42,606 nt of DNA from an uncultured Eubacteriales bacterium. Lineage in GTDB: Bacteria; Bacillota; Clostridia; Oscillospirales; Acutalibacteraceae. The notes beneath the pieces are model-generated. The model searched no databases, had not been told where the DNA came from, and was given only the letters and a program-made list of their open reading frames with translations. Shown here piece after piece: positions 1-8,086 of this stretch. Made by a program: the position numbers and the translations under genes. The stretch lies in contig ONDC01000041.1 of assembly GCA_900316495.1 (NCBI GenBank), forward strand, positions 1 to 42,606. The letters are read 5' to 3'. Numbering within the stretch: position 1 is the first letter of the stretch; every line of letters starts with the position of its first letter.

Positions 1-200
1 AGTGTTGCAATATAATCCATCAGCTTTTTCCCCTCGTAGCCCACTACGATAATGATGCGGGAGAGGTGAAGGGCTTCTATTTGATGAAGCATGCGGTCGA
101 TAAGGGAGATTCCATTGACTTTTACCATGCATTTGGTGTTGTTCTTGGTTAATTCCTTCAGGCGTTTTCCCATTCCCGCCGCTAATATTACAGCTTGCAT
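1..200 (-). CDS. Sugar-phosphate/choline-type nucleotidyltransferase, N-terminal part only
   Basis: The first 66 codons of a protein whose remainder lies outside the window. It opens MQAVILAAGMGKRL, the nucleotide-binding loop (LAAGxGxRL) of the NTP_transferase family, which also includes LicC-type phosphocholine cytidylyltransferases and sugar-1-phosphate nucleotidyltransferases. A lysine soon after the loop (NTKCMVKVNG) fits the substrate-positioning Lys of the family, and IIIVVGYEG matches its second beta-strand region. A good ribosome site (AGGAGGTC) precedes the ATG. Such enzymes join an NTP to a phosphorylated sugar or choline for surface polymer synthesis. The substrate cannot be told from this fragment. 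Confidence 0.85.
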   Translation of the reverse strand, partial: MQAVILAAGMGKRLKELTKNNTKCMVKVNGISLIDRMLHQIEALHLSRIIIVVGYEGKKLMDYIAT

Positions 201-280
201 AAAAATATTGACCTCCTGATATTTTATTTGCCGAATAAATGCCGTTTGAAAGCCTATCCGTATTTACAAAATCAACTGAT

Positions 281-310
281 ATTATATCATTTGGCAGTCA
301 TTAATGTCAA
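281..310 (-). promoter_or_regulatory. Sigma-A promoter for the nucleotidyltransferase gene
   Basis: Reading leftward, TTGACA (310-305) and TATAAT (286-281) are separated by 18 nt. Both hexamers are perfect consensus, and the site lies about 80 nt before the start codon at 200. Confidence 0.8.
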
Positions 311-352
311 TAACCTTTTAGATTTTTAACATTTTCGACCAGGAGACAAGAT

Positions 353-442
353 GTAATAGATTTGATGTTGCTTTTTTTGAAATAGCTGATATAATAGGTA
401 ATAGATTTGATGTTGCTTTTTTTGAAATAGCTGATATAATAG
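353..442 (+). repeat. Perfect 45-bp tandem duplication containing a promoter
   Basis: Bases 353-397 and 398-442 are identical. Each copy holds TTGCTT, a 16-nt spacer and TATAAT (368-373/390-395 and 413-418/435-440). The SH3-protein gene therefore has two identical promoters 45 bp apart. The copy nearest the gene leaves a leader of roughly 40 nt before the start at 490. Confidence 0.9.
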
Positions 443-489
443 GAGTCAAGAAAGTATTTTTTATTATTTTTGGTGAAAGGTTGATCTGT

Positions 490-2046
490 TTGAAAAAGAA
501 CATTAAAAAAATCATTTCCGCTTTGATAGTGGCGGCATCGTTTTTGTGTCTGTCCTCATTCAATGTGCTGGCAGCTCCGAAATATGTGAATATTACGGGA
601 GAACCGGTTGCCGTGAGGGAAAATCCCGGTACTTCTTCCAAATTCATCAAGCAGGTGCATTACGGCAATCAGCTGGTTTATTCCGGAGAGAAAAACGACA
701 AAAGCGGCGTCCGCTGGTATCAAGTCAAGCTGTCGGACAATAAGAAGGGATGGGTCACATCCGCTTATTCCGAAACGGTGGACGAAAAGGAAATCGGCAG
801 AGTGGAGGTCAACACGAAGCTGCTCAATGTCCGCGAAAAGGCGAGTCTGACGAGCAATGTACTCGGAATTGCCAGAATCGGCGCGCAGTTTGATTACATG
901 GCGGTTACCAAGGACCGTGACGGGCAGACATGGTACCGTATTCATTACAGTGACGACAGGCAGGCGTGGCTGCTTGGCACCTATTGCAAGGTCGTGAAGA
1001 AGCCCGGGAAGACTGCCTCCAAGACCAATTCCAAGACCAATTCCAAGACCGATTCCAAGACCGATTCCAAGACGGGGGGGAAGCAGGTCGTGATAATCGC
1101 AAGTCCGGTCAACGTGCGCGCCAAGGCGAGCCTCAAGAGCGAGAAAGTGGCGACAACCAACAAGGGCAAAAAATATGAATATCTCGCCTCCGACACCGAT
1201 GAAAACGGCCGTCTTTGGTACAAGATCAGCTATTCCTCCGGCAAATCGGGGTGGGTGCTTGGTTCTCTCAGCAAGCTTGTCAATAACGGAGGAACGACTT
1301 CGACCACCGCCGACACAAAGAACACCTCCAAGACCACAACCCAGAAGGAGTCAAAGCGGGCGGAGATCACCGCTACGGTGCTCAATGTCCGCTCCAAAGC
1401 AGACATCAGCGGTAAGGTGCTGACCACCGTCAAAAATGGGAAGAAGTATCCATATCTTTCCTCAGAAAAGGACTCGGAGGGCAAGACGTGGTATCAGATC
1501 GAGTACAAGACAGGCAAGAAGGGGTGGATTCTCTCTGATTACGCAAAGCTGACAGGCGGAGAGACCTCCTCCACGACATCCGTCACACAGACTGTCTTGA
1601 AAAAGGTGCGTATCACCGGCTCAACGGTTGTTGTCCGTTCGTCGGCGAGCAAGACCGCCAAGAAGCTCGGTTCTGTCAAGAAGGGGAAGACCTTTACATA
1701 CCTGGCGACAAAAAAGGATGCAAAGGGCAACAAGTGGTACCAGATTCAGTATACCTCCAAGACAAAGGGCTGGGTGCTGGGTTCACTGAGCGAGGTGATA
1801 AAGGCGGAGACAAAGGCAACCACCTCCGCGAAGAAGGCGGCGAAGCAGGTTGAGATTATCGAAAGTCCGGTAAGGGTGCGCGAATCCCCCAGCATTACCG
1901 CCAAGAAGGTCGGCTCCACCTCTGAGGGCAAGAAGTACAAGTACCTCGCGACCAAGAAGGACGAAAAGGGCAGGACATGGTATCAGATTCAGTACAAGAG
2001 CGACGTGAAGGGATGGGTACTCGGTTCCTTCTGCAAGCTGGCTTGA
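490..2046 (+). CDS. Secreted protein with six bacterial SH3 domains
   Basis: A 518-residue exported protein. The N-terminus (MKKNIKKIISALIVAASF, then a VLA/AP cleavage-like site near residue 29) is a typical signal peptide. Six SH3b/SH3_3 domains of about 65 residues follow, each with the pattern V-x-VR-x-x-x-S ... W-Y-x-I-x-Y ... GW-V/I-L. A Lys/Ser/Thr/Asn linker encoded by 12-bp repeats (1018-1073) separates domains 2 and 3. SH3b domains usually bind peptidoglycan, but no catalytic domain is visible. This may be a wall-binding or structural protein, or an enzyme whose activity I do not recognise. TTG 490 is chosen as start because GGTGAAAGG (472-480) sits 9 nt upstream; the in-frame TTG at 481 abuts that site. 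The gene is monocistronic and ends at a strong terminator. Confidence 0.85.
   Translation: MKKNIKKIISALIVAASFLCLSSFNVLAAPKYVNITGEPVAVRENPGTSSKFIKQVHYGNQLVYSGEKNDKSGVRWYQVKLSDNKKGWVTSAYSETVDEKEIGRVEVNTKLLNVREKASLTSNVLGIARIGAQFDYMAVTKDRDGQTWYRIHYSDDRQAWLLGTYCKVVKKPGKTASKTNSKTNSKTDSKTDSKTGGKQVVIIASPVNVRAKASLKSEKVATTNKGKKYEYLASDTDENGRLWYKISYSSGKSGWVLGSLSKLVNNGGTTSTTADTKNTSKTTTQKESKRAEITATVLNVRSKADISGKVLTTVKNGKKYPYLSSEKDSEGKTWYQIEYKTGKKGWILSDYAKLTGGETSSTTSVTQTVLKKVRITGSTVVVRSSASKTAKKLGSVKKGKTFTYLATKKDAKGNKWYQIQYTSKTKGWVLGSLSEVIKAETKATTSAKKAAKQVEIIESPVRVRESPSITAKKVGSTSEGKKYKYLATKKDEKGRTWYQIQYKSDVKGWVLGSFCKLA
1018..1073 (+). repeat. 12-bp tandem repeat encoding a Ser-Lys-Thr linker
   Basis: Four and two-thirds copies of TCCAAGACC(A/G)AT. 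They encode a repeated S-K-T-N/D tetrapeptide between SH3 domains 2 and 3. Because the unit is a multiple of three, slippage would change linker length without breaking the frame. Confidence 0.85.
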
Positions 2047-2083
2047 TGGCAGCCTGATTATTGGCTGTTCCTAATAGAATGAT

Positions 2084-2126
2084 AATGACCCGCATGTCGT
2101 CAACTGACGCAGTGCGGGTCATTTTT
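2084..2126 (+). terminator. Rho-independent terminator of the SH3-protein gene
   Basis: An 11-bp perfect stem (AATGACCCGCA / TGCGGGTCATT) with a loop of 18 nt, ending in a T run. It lies 38 nt after the stop codon. Confidence 0.9.
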
Positions 2127-2208
2127 CAGGTTCATCGGCGGAAGGCTCCGGCGGGTTTTCCAAAAGCGGAGGGCGATGACGGCGCGCCGGATGCCCGTTT
2201 TTCCAAAC

Positions 2209-2242
2209 GAAAAAACATCCGAAAGCCAAAGCCTCGGATGTT
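2209..2242 (-). terminator. Terminator of the tRNA-Gly gene
   Basis: On the minus strand, ACATCCGA and TCGGATGT form an 8-bp stem followed by a T run. It begins about 12 nt after the encoded CCA of the tRNA. Confidence 0.85.
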
Positions 2243-2253
2243 GATGAAGGAAT

Positions 2254-2327
2254 TGGAGCGGAAGATGGGAATCGAACCCACACCATCAGCTTGGGAAGCT
2301 GAGGTTCTGCCACTAAACTACTCCCGC
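2254..2327 (-). tRNA. tRNA-Gly (anticodon CCC)
   Basis: The minus strand folds as a complete tRNA. The acceptor is GCGGGAG/CTTCCGC (one G-T pair) and the D arm is GTTT/GAAC. The anticodon stem TCAGC/GCTGA closes a loop TTCCCAA, placing CCC at positions 34-36. The T arm is GTGGG-TTCGATT-CCCAT, followed by discriminator T and an encoded CCA. It reads GGG glycine codons. It lies downstream of, and in the same direction as, the glycyl-tRNA synthetase gene, but has its own promoter and terminator. Confidence 0.95.
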
Positions 2328-2341
2328 AAAGGGCAAGAATT

Positions 2342-2370
2342 ATTATACACGCTTTGCGGGGAATTGTCAA
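2342..2370 (-). promoter_or_regulatory. Consensus promoter of tRNA-Gly
   Basis: On the minus strand, TTGACA (2370-2365), exactly 17 nt, then TATAAT (2347-2342). Every base of both hexamers is consensus. The tRNA 5' end follows 14 nt after the -10 box, as expected for a stable-RNA promoter. Confidence 0.9.
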
Positions 2371-2383
2371 GAGTTTTTTTAAT

Positions 2384-2426
2384 CAAAAATCTCAGTCCCC
2401 GCGATTGAAGCAAGGACTGAGATTTT
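2384..2426 (-). terminator. Terminator of glyS
   Basis: A 13-bp perfect inverted repeat (AAAATCTCAGTCC / GGACTGAGATTTT) on the minus strand, starting 5 nt after the glyS stop and followed by T-rich sequence. It separates glyS from the tRNA promoter. Confidence 0.9.
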
Positions 2427-2431
2427 GTCTG

Positions 2432-3832
2432 TCAGAATGAGATTTTTTCCTGAAGGAAGTCTTTCAGCTGGTCGATCGGAATGCGCACCTGCTCCATGGT
2501 GTCGCGGTCGCGGACGGTGACGCAGTGGTCGGCGGGCGTTTTGTCGTCGCCGACGGTCTGGAAATCGACGGTAATGCAGAAGGGCGTGCCAATTTCGTCC
2601 TCGCGGCGGTATCTCTTGCCGATGGATCCGGTATCGTCGAAGTCCACCATGAAGTCCTTCGACAGCGCGGTGTAAATCTCCTCCGCGGCGGGCGTGAGCT
2701 TTTTGGAGAGCGGCAGGACGGCTGCCTTGAAGGGCGCCAGTGCCGGATGGAGACGCAGCACCACGCGGACGTCGTTCTTTGCCGCGTCAACGACTTCTTC
2801 GTCGTAGGCTTCGGTGATCAGGGCGAGGAAGAGACGCTCCACGCCGAGGGACGGCTCGATGACATAGGGAATGTACTTCTCGTTGGTGGTCGGGTCAAAG
2901 TATTCAAGGCTCTTGCCGCTGGTGTTGATGTGCTGGGTGAGGTCGTAGTCGGTTCTGTCGGCAACGCCCCACAGCTCGCCCCAGCCGAAGGGGAAGAGGT
3001 ATTCAAAGTCGGTGGTTGCCTTGGAGTAGAAGCACAGCTCCTCCTGCGAATGGTCGCGCAGACGGAGGTTTTCCTCACTGATGTTCAGCGAATAGAGCCA
3101 GTCGCGGCAGAAGGCACGCCAATATTCAAACCATTCCAGATCGGTGCCGGGCTTGCAGAAGAATTCCAGCTCCATCTGCTCGAATTCGCGCACACGGAAG
3201 ATGAAATTCTTGGGGGTGATCTCGTTGCGGAAGGACTTGCCGATCTGCGCCACGCCGAAGGGAACCTTGCGGCGGGTGGTGCGCTGGATGTTGGCGAAGT
3301 TGACGAAGATACCCTGCGCGGTCTCCGGACGGAGGTAAAGCTCGCTCTTGGTGTCCTCGGTCACGCCCTGGAAGGTCTTGAACATCAGGTTGAACTGCCT
3401 GATGTCGGAAAAATTGTGTTTGCCGCAGTTGGGGCAGGGAATCTGCTTTTCATTGATATAGTCAACCAGCTGCTCGTTTGTCCAGCCGGCGACGTTGGTG
3501 CCGTCGAAATCCTCGATGAGGTTGTCGGCGCGGTGACGGGTCTTGCATTCCTTGCAGTCCATCAGCGGGTCGGAGAAGCCGCCAAGGTGTCCCGAAGCCA
3601 CCCATGTCTGGGGATTCATCAGAATCGCCGAGTCAAGCCCGACGTTGTATTTGTTTTCCTGAACGAACTTCTTGAGCCACGCGTTCTTGATGTTGTTCTT
3701 GAGCTGCATGCCGAGAGGACCGTAGTCCCATGTGTTGGAAAGCCCGCCGTAGATCTCCGAGCCGGGGTATACGAAGCCTCTGCCTTTGCAGAGAGCCACA
3801 ATTTTGTCCATGATTTTTTCGGTGTTTTTCAT
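2432..3832 (-). CDS. glyS: Glycyl-tRNA synthetase, single-chain class II type
   Basis: Attaches glycine to tRNA-Gly in the cytoplasm, using ATP. At 466 residues it has the length of the homodimeric (eukaryote/archaeal-like) bacterial enzyme, not the alpha2-beta2 form. The start [20 protein letters not shown] and [13 protein letters not shown] are hallmarks. Two Cys pairs (CKEC and CPNC, about residues 92-140) form the insertion zinc site. Class II motif 2 is FRNEI...[14 protein letters not shown], and motif 3 includes GVERLF. The C-terminal anticodon-binding domain begins near residue 360. It follows the lipoprotein gene by 41 nt with its own site AAAGGA. A T-box leader, common before glyS in Firmicutes, is not visible either in that gap or before the lipoprotein gene. 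Confidence 0.97.
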   Translation of the reverse strand: MKNTEKIMDKIVALCKGRGFVYPGSEIYGGLSNTWDYGPLGMQLKNNIKNAWLKKFVQENKYNVGLDSAILMNPQTWVASGHLGGFSDPLMDCKECKTRHRADNLIEDFDGTNVAGWTNEQLVDYINEKQIPCPNCGKHNFSDIRQFNLMFKTFQGVTEDTKSELYLRPETAQGIFVNFANIQRTTRRKVPFGVAQIGKSFRNEITPKNFIFRVREFEQMELEFFCKPGTDLEWFEYWRAFCRDWLYSLNISEENLRLRDHSQEELCFYSKATTDFEYLFPFGWGELWGVADRTDYDLTQHINTSGKSLEYFDPTTNEKYIPYVIEPSLGVERLFLALITEAYDEEVVDAAKNDVRVVLRLHPALAPFKAAVLPLSKKLTPAAEEIYTALSKDFMVDFDDTGSIGKRYRREDEIGTPFCITVDFQTVGDDKTPADHCVTVRDRDTMEQVRIPIDQLKDFLQEKISF

Positions 3833-3873
3833 TTGCGATCAATCCTTTTGATGATAAATAATGTTGGCGGGCT

Positions 3874-4635
3874 TTATCTGACACTCAGAATGAAGAGATA
3901 ATAGTCCGCGCTCTCAGCGCCTTCCGCCCTGACGGTGACGGTGTATTCACCGGGCTTCATTGTTCCCGGCAGCTCCAACTCGTTGACGCTGCCCGTCAGA
4001 TAGACGGTTTCGCCGTTTTCGGATGACACAGCCGAGGCTGTCACGCTGACGGGCGCTGTGGCAAATCCAAGTGTCAGACTGGCGTTGCCGTCGGTGATGA
4101 TATAGGAGCCGTAGAGAAGCGGCCTGACGTCGGTCGATGTGACCTCGCCGGCGGTGGGGGAAGCCATAATGATGCTCTCGCCCTGACGCACCGTCATCAG
4201 CAGATCATCCACCCTTGACGTAATGCGGACGCCATGGGCGACGGCGTATTCCGGCGTCGTGCCGGTGGAGCCTCCTGTGAACCATACCGAAACGGTATCT
4301 CCGGCGGCAAGCTCATGGATGTCTTGGCAGCGTGTCTTATCGGCATTTTCCACTACCGTTTTGCCGGTCAGGGTGACATAGTATCTGTTGTCGGAAAATG
4401 TGTTTTTTGTGTCGGGTATTTCCACCAGAACGGATATTCCCTCCCGCACCTCGGTAATGCTGGTGACGACGCCGGTAATGTTGGGCGAGATGCCCTCCGG
4501 AATGGAGTCGTCTGCGACAATGACCGAATTGCTTGCGAGCGGCGGCTGATCGGGGTCATTGTTTCCGCTTGCGCAGGAGCAAAGCAAAGATAGCGCTGTC
4601 AACAGGGCAGCTGTTATCAACCATGTTTTTTTCAA
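3874..4635 (-). CDS. Predicted lipoprotein of unknown function
   Basis: A 253-residue secreted protein that I do not recognise. It begins MKKTWLITAALLTALS followed by LLCSC, a signal peptide with a lipobox-like site in which Cys (near residue 20) would be lipidated. The rest is predicted beta-rich (TGVVTSITEVREGISVLVEI, YYVTLTGKT, GDTVSVWFTG) and resembles small OB-like exported proteins, but I cannot name a family. TTG 4635 is chosen as start because GGAGGG lies 9 nt upstream; an in-frame ATG at 4677 lacks a good site and would put 14 charged residues before the signal peptide. It is co-directional with glyS and probably cotranscribed with it. Confidence 0.7.
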   Translation of the reverse strand: MKKTWLITAALLTALSLLCSCASGNNDPDQPPLASNSVIVADDSIPEGISPNITGVVTSITEVREGISVLVEIPDTKNTFSDNRYYVTLTGKTVVENADKTRCQDIHELAAGDTVSVWFTGGSTGTTPEYAVAHGVRITSRVDDLLMTVRQGESIIMASPTAGEVTSTDVRPLLYGSYIITDGNASLTLGFATAPVSVTASAVSSENGETVYLTGSVNELELPGTMKPGEYTVTVRAEGAESADYYLFILSVR

Positions 4636-4925
4636 TATAATAACCCTCCTTCTGATTTGGAATTTCACAATTTTCATTGTACCTATTTGATTGAAATATA
4701 GTTACTCATTATAATACAACATTATTGTCAATTTGTCTATAGCAAATTTAGATATAATTAAGAATGGAAAGCTCCTCAAAAGGAGTTACTATAAACATAT
4801 CATTATCCTCGGTGTTCCGGAGCCAATGACAATGAAAACGAAACTCGCCCTATTGAATACGAAGCAAATCAGGGCGGAACCCAACGGTTATTCGGACAGG
4901 AAACAAAAAGTTCACAATTGCCCTC

Positions 4926-4954
4926 TTGACATATTGGCATACAGGTATTATTAT
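4926..4954 (+). promoter_or_regulatory. Sigma-A promoter of htpG
   Basis: TTGACA (4926-4931), 17 nt, TATTAT (4949-4954). The predicted start of transcription falls just before or at the CIRCE operator, so a bound repressor would block initiation. Confidence 0.85.
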
Positions 4955-4966
4955 TAATCATATCAA

Positions 4967-4993
4967 TTAGCACTCGACACACGAGAGTGCTAA
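4967..4993 (+). promoter_or_regulatory. CIRCE operator (HrcA binding site)
   Basis: TTAGCACTC, nine bases, GAGTGCTAA: an exact 9-9-9 match to the consensus CIRCE inverted repeat bound by the heat-shock repressor HrcA. It lies 12 nt downstream of the -10 box and 31 nt before the htpG start codon. Confidence 0.97.
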
Positions 4994-5024
4994 TCAGCTA
5001 TCTGAAAGGAATGCGATAAAAGAT

Positions 5025-6923
5025 ATGGAAAAGAAAGAATTCAAAGCCGAATCCAAGCGACTGCTTGATATGATGATCAACTCGATCTACACCCACAAGG
5101 AGATCTTCCTGCGCGAGCTGATTTCCAACGCCAGCGACGCAACCGATAAGCTCTATTACAACGCCATGCGGACCGGCAACGCGGGACTCAGCCGCGACGA
5201 CCTCGCCATCAAGATTACCCCCGACAAGGACGCCCGCACGCTCACCGTCAGCGACAAGGGCTGCGGTATGACCCGCGAGGAGTTGGAGGAAAACCTCGGC
5301 ACCATCGCAAAGAGCGGCTCGCTTGCCTTTAAGCAGGAGCATGACCTCGGCGACGACGTGGACATCATCGGACAGTTCGGCGTGGGCTTCTATTCCGCCT
5401 TCATGGTGTCGAAGAAAATCGTGGTCGTGTCAAAGTCGGTGGAGGGCGACGCCGCCTTCCGCTGGGAATCCGACGGCGCCGACGGCTACACGATCGAGGA
5501 CGCGCAGAAGGACGAACACGGCACCGAGATCACCCTCTACATCAAGGACAACACCGACGACGAGAATTACGACGAATTCCTTGAGACCTACAGCATCCGC
5601 AACCTCGTCCGGAAGTATTCCGACTACATCCGCTATCCCATCACCATGGACGTGGAGAAGTCCCGCGACTGGGAAGAGGGTGAGGAAAAGGACGACAAGG
5701 AATACGCCACCTATATCGAGACCGAGACCCTCAACAGCATGATCCCCGTCTGGAAAAAGACCAAGGGAGAACTTGCCGAGCATGAATACGAGGACTTCTA
5801 CAAGAACAAATTCAACGACTACGAGGATCCCGCGCGCTGCATTCACCAGAATGTAGAAGGTACGACCACCTACACCGCGCTGATGTTCATTCCCTCCCGC
5901 ACACCCTTCAATTACTACAGCAAGGATTATGAGAAGGGCTTGCAGCTCTACAGCAACGGCGTGATGATCATGGAGAAGTGCGCCGACCTGCTGCCGGATT
6001 ACTTCAGCTTTGTCAAGGGACTTGTCGATTCCCCCGATCTGTCGCTCAACATCAGCCGCGAGATGCTGCAGCACGACCGTCAGCTCAAGGCGATTGCCGC
6101 CAGCCTGGAAAAGAAGATCAAGTCCGAGCTGCTCAACATGCAGAAGAACGACCGCGAGAAATACGAGCAGTTCTTCAAGAACTTCGGTATGCAGATCAAA
6201 TTCGGCATTTACAGCTCCTACGGTATGAAGAAGGATCTGCTGCAGGATCTGCTGGTCTATTATTCCTCCTCCGAGAAGAAGCCTGTCACCTTGGAGGAAT
6301 ATGTCGGCAGAATGCGCGAGAGCCAGAAGTACATCTACTACGCCGCCGGCGAATCCACCGCCAAGCTGGAACTGCTGCCCCAGACCGAGATGCTGCGCGA
6401 GAAGGGCTATGAGATCTTGTATCTCACCGAGGAGATAGACGAATTCGCGCTCAAGACCATGCACAGCTACAAGGAGAAGGAATTCCGTTCTGTCTCCGAC
6501 GCGGAGCTTGATATCGAGGACGAGGGCGAGAAGGAGGAAATCAAAAAGACCGCCGAGGACAACAAGAGTCTTTTTGAATTCATGAAGGAGCATCTGGGCG
6601 AGAACGTCAAGGAGGTTCGTCTCTCCACACGCCTGAAATCCCATCCGGTCTGCCTGACCTCCGACGGCGGCATTTCTCTCGAGATGGAGAAGGTGCTCAA
6701 CGCCATGCCCACCAACACCGAGAAGGTCAAGGCGGCAAGAATACTGGAGATCAACGCCAATCACCCGATTTTTGCCGTTCTCACCAAGGCCTACGCCGAG
6801 GATAAGGAGAAGGCTGCCAAGCTGACCGACGTTCTGTTTGCGCAGGCTTCGCTCATCGAGGGCATCGGCGTGGACGATCCGGTGGCATATGCCAACGCGG
6901 TTTGCTCGCTGATTAGCGACTGA
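5025..6923 (+). CDS. htpG: HSP90-family chaperone HtpG
   Basis: An ATP-dependent cytosolic chaperone that helps fold and remodel client proteins. At 632 residues it is full length. The N-terminal GHKL ATPase domain shows [13 protein letters not shown] (catalytic Glu and the Mg-binding Asn), DKGCGMT and [13 protein letters not shown]. The middle domain contains [14 protein letters not shown], with the conserved Arg that contacts ATP. The C-terminal third carries the dimerisation domain and lacks a eukaryotic MEEVD tail. A GAAAGGAAT site sits upstream of ATG 5025. The gene stands alone between its CIRCE promoter and a strong terminator, so heat induction through HrcA is expected. Confidence 0.98.
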   Translation: MEKKEFKAESKRLLDMMINSIYTHKEIFLRELISNASDATDKLYYNAMRTGNAGLSRDDLAIKITPDKDARTLTVSDKGCGMTREELEENLGTIAKSGSLAFKQEHDLGDDVDIIGQFGVGFYSAFMVSKKIVVVSKSVEGDAAFRWESDGADGYTIEDAQKDEHGTEITLYIKDNTDDENYDEFLETYSIRNLVRKYSDYIRYPITMDVEKSRDWEEGEEKDDKEYATYIETETLNSMIPVWKKTKGELAEHEYEDFYKNKFNDYEDPARCIHQNVEGTTTYTALMFIPSRTPFNYYSKDYEKGLQLYSNGVMIMEKCADLLPDYFSFVKGLVDSPDLSLNISREMLQHDRQLKAIAASLEKKIKSELLNMQKNDREKYEQFFKNFGMQIKFGIYSSYGMKKDLLQDLLVYYSSSEKKPVTLEEYVGRMRESQKYIYYAAGESTAKLELLPQTEMLREKGYEILYLTEEIDEFALKTMHSYKEKEFRSVSDAELDIEDEGEKEEIKKTAEDNKSLFEFMKEHLGENVKEVRLSTRLKSHPVCLTSDGGISLEMEKVLNAMPTNTEKVKAARILEINANHPIFAVLTKAYAEDKEKAAKLTDVLFAQASLIEGIGVDDPVAYANAVCSLISD

Positions 6924-6963
6924 TTCTTCCGACTGTAAGGATTTACATTTCTCATTTCAGTAT

Positions 6964-7006
6964 AAACGCCTGTTTGCCGCAGCATGATACGGCAGACAGG
7001 CGTTTT
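6964..7006 (+). terminator. Terminator of htpG
   Basis: A long stem (AAACGCCTGTTTGCCG / CGGCAGACAGGCGTTTT, with one G-U pair) with a 10-nt loop and a TTTT end, 41 nt after the htpG stop. Confidence 0.9.
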
Positions 7007-7051
7007 AGTGTTCCGATTCCTAAAGAATATATTAAGATTGCGCGTGAGAGG

Positions 7052-7080
7052 TTGACCTGGCAGCAGAACAGATATACAAT
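7052..7080 (+). promoter_or_regulatory. Promoter of the cysteine-rich gene pair
   Basis: TTGACC (7052-7057), 17 nt, TACAAT (7075-7080), ending 30 nt before the start codon at 7111. Confidence 0.7.
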
Positions 7081-7110
7081 CCATTCAGACGGAGAAACAG
7101 GGGGAGGATT

Positions 7111-7551
7111 ATGACCGAAGAAATAATCATCGAACTGGAAATGTCGGCTTTCTGTCCCAATGAATACGCGTTTATTAGTATTCCGGTCACCGATAAACTG
7201 CCGGATATGCAGGCAGCCGCAAGCCTTTTTAATTCCAATTACGCGGGATTTGTCGCGGTGGATATGCTGGATTATCCTTACTGTGTCAGAGAAAACACCC
7301 GCAGGATATTCGTCAGACCGTCGTATGTCAAGTCTGTCTGCGAATATGAAAAGAAGCTGATGAGCCGCGAGGAATATTCCGCCGCCCTTCACCGCACGGT
7401 GAGGGAACAATGCGTTAAATGTGTCCGGTTCGTCAGCGAGGAATACAGCCTTGACGGAAACTGCGGCATTATCAGGGATTGTGAATACGGACAGCAGGAA
7501 ATCGGCAGATGCCGCCGTTTCAAACAAAGAAAAGGAGAGAGCGAAGCATGA
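7111..7551 (+). CDS. Small cysteine-rich protein, first of a tandem pair
   Basis: A 146-residue protein of no family known to me. It has no signal peptide or membrane segment. The N-terminal two-thirds looks globular. After a SREEY segment (about 85-89) come five cysteines: C101-x2-C104, C118 in SLDGNC, C124 and C134, a spacing that could bind a metal. The same SREEY / CxxC / SLDGxC order occurs in the next gene, so the two are likely paralogs. The start ATG has GGGGGAGG 6 nt upstream. Its stop overlaps the next start (ATGA), implying translational coupling. The function is unknown. Confidence 0.75.
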   Translation: MTEEIIIELEMSAFCPNEYAFISIPVTDKLPDMQAAASLFNSNYAGFVAVDMLDYPYCVRENTRRIFVRPSYVKSVCEYEKKLMSREEYSAALHRTVREQCVKCVRFVSEEYSLDGNCGIIRDCEYGQQEIGRCRRFKQRKGESEA

Positions 7552-7931
7552 AGGTATTGGAAATTGATTATGATAAGTACATTTATCCGGAAGGAGTCAG
7601 CACGCCGGAAGAGTTTGCCGACTATTTGCTTTCCAACACGGGGAAATTTATCGCCATGCGTTACTATACAACCGATCACTGCAAGGATCCCTTTTTTGTC
7701 GAAAGCGATACGGCTGTGAAATACATCAATCCCGCAATGGTGACGGTTTTCCGTGAATGTGAGGTGACGGTGCTTTCCCGTGAGGAATACGACCGAAGAC
7801 TTGCGGAGAAGGTCGAGGAAAAATGTGCCGGCTGTGCGAAGTATATCCGGAACGGAGGCGACTGCGGGAGCAATATAAGTGAGGAACTGAGTCTTGACGG
7901 CTACTGCTGGAATTACGAGAGCAAGGGATAA
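7548..7931 (+). CDS. Small cysteine-rich protein, second of a tandem pair
   Basis: A 127-residue protein related to its upstream neighbour. It shows LSREEY (about 76-81), C93-x2-C96, C106 and SLDGYC (C120). The N-terminal half differs between the two, so the shared part is the C-terminal cysteine module. ATG 7548 overlaps the previous stop by four bases and has AAAGGAGAG upstream; an earlier in-frame ATG at 7509 lies inside the previous gene and is rejected. No secretion signal is seen. A structural zinc site is a reasonable guess, but nothing in the sequence gives a function. Confidence 0.75.
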   Translation: MKVLEIDYDKYIYPEGVSTPEEFADYLLSNTGKFIAMRYYTTDHCKDPFFVESDTAVKYINPAMVTVFRECEVTVLSREEYDRRLAEKVEEKCAGCAKYIRNGGDCGSNISEELSLDGYCWNYESKG

Positions 7932-7962
7932 ATCCTTCATTTTACTACGTCCGATGTCCACG

Positions 7963-7999
7963 AGCCTTTTTGGTGGTACAACCACTGGAAGGCTTTTTT
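7963..7999 (+). terminator. Terminator of the cysteine-rich gene pair
   Basis: A stem AGCCTT...GGTGGT / ACCACT...AAGGCT with a small internal loop and a seven-T tail, 31 nt after the stop of the second gene. Confidence 0.85.
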
Positions 8000-8019
8000 A
8001 ATTCTTAATAATTTTCGTG

Positions 8020-8048
8020 TTGCTATCGAAAGGAGACTTTGCTATAAT
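8020..8048 (+). promoter_or_regulatory. Promoter of the SH3/beta-lactamase-fold gene
   Basis: TTGCTA (8020-8025), 17 nt, TATAAT (8043-8048). It places the transcript start near 8055. Confidence 0.75.
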
Positions 8049-8086
8049 ATTGAATAAACACGGAGATGAAGGAAGTAATACGAAAA

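Larger units (their letters stand above)
4636..5024. other. Divergent intergenic region between lipoprotein gene and htpG
   Basis: This stretch of 389 nt separates two divergent genes. On the left, a minus-strand TATAAT (4713-4708) probably belongs to a lipoprotein/glyS promoter, though the TTGACA at 4731-4726 is only 12 nt away, so the true -35 is unclear. On the right are the htpG promoter and CIRCE operator. A short inverted repeat (CGCCCT ... AGGGCG, about 4847-4876) lies between. No supported gene is present. Confidence 0.6.

Noticed and set aside
2061-2408. Plus-strand open frame of 115 codons
   Set aside because: It overlaps two terminators, the tRNA and its promoter, all better supported on the minus strand.
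2525-3901. Long plus-strand open frame of 458 codons
   Set aside because: It is the antisense shadow of glyS. Its translation is low in recognisable motifs, and the minus strand has a complete synthetase with all class II signatures.
4871-4885. T-box-like string (AGGGCGGAACC) upstream of htpG
   Set aside because: It departs from the AGGGTGGNACCGCG core, precedes a complete promoter, and lies on the strand opposite to glyS.
4733-4957. Open frame upstream of htpG
   Set aside because: It covers the htpG promoter and lacks a ribosome site.
5430-6764. Minus-strand open frame of 444 codons
   Set aside because: It lies wholly antisense to htpG and shows no motif or ribosome site.
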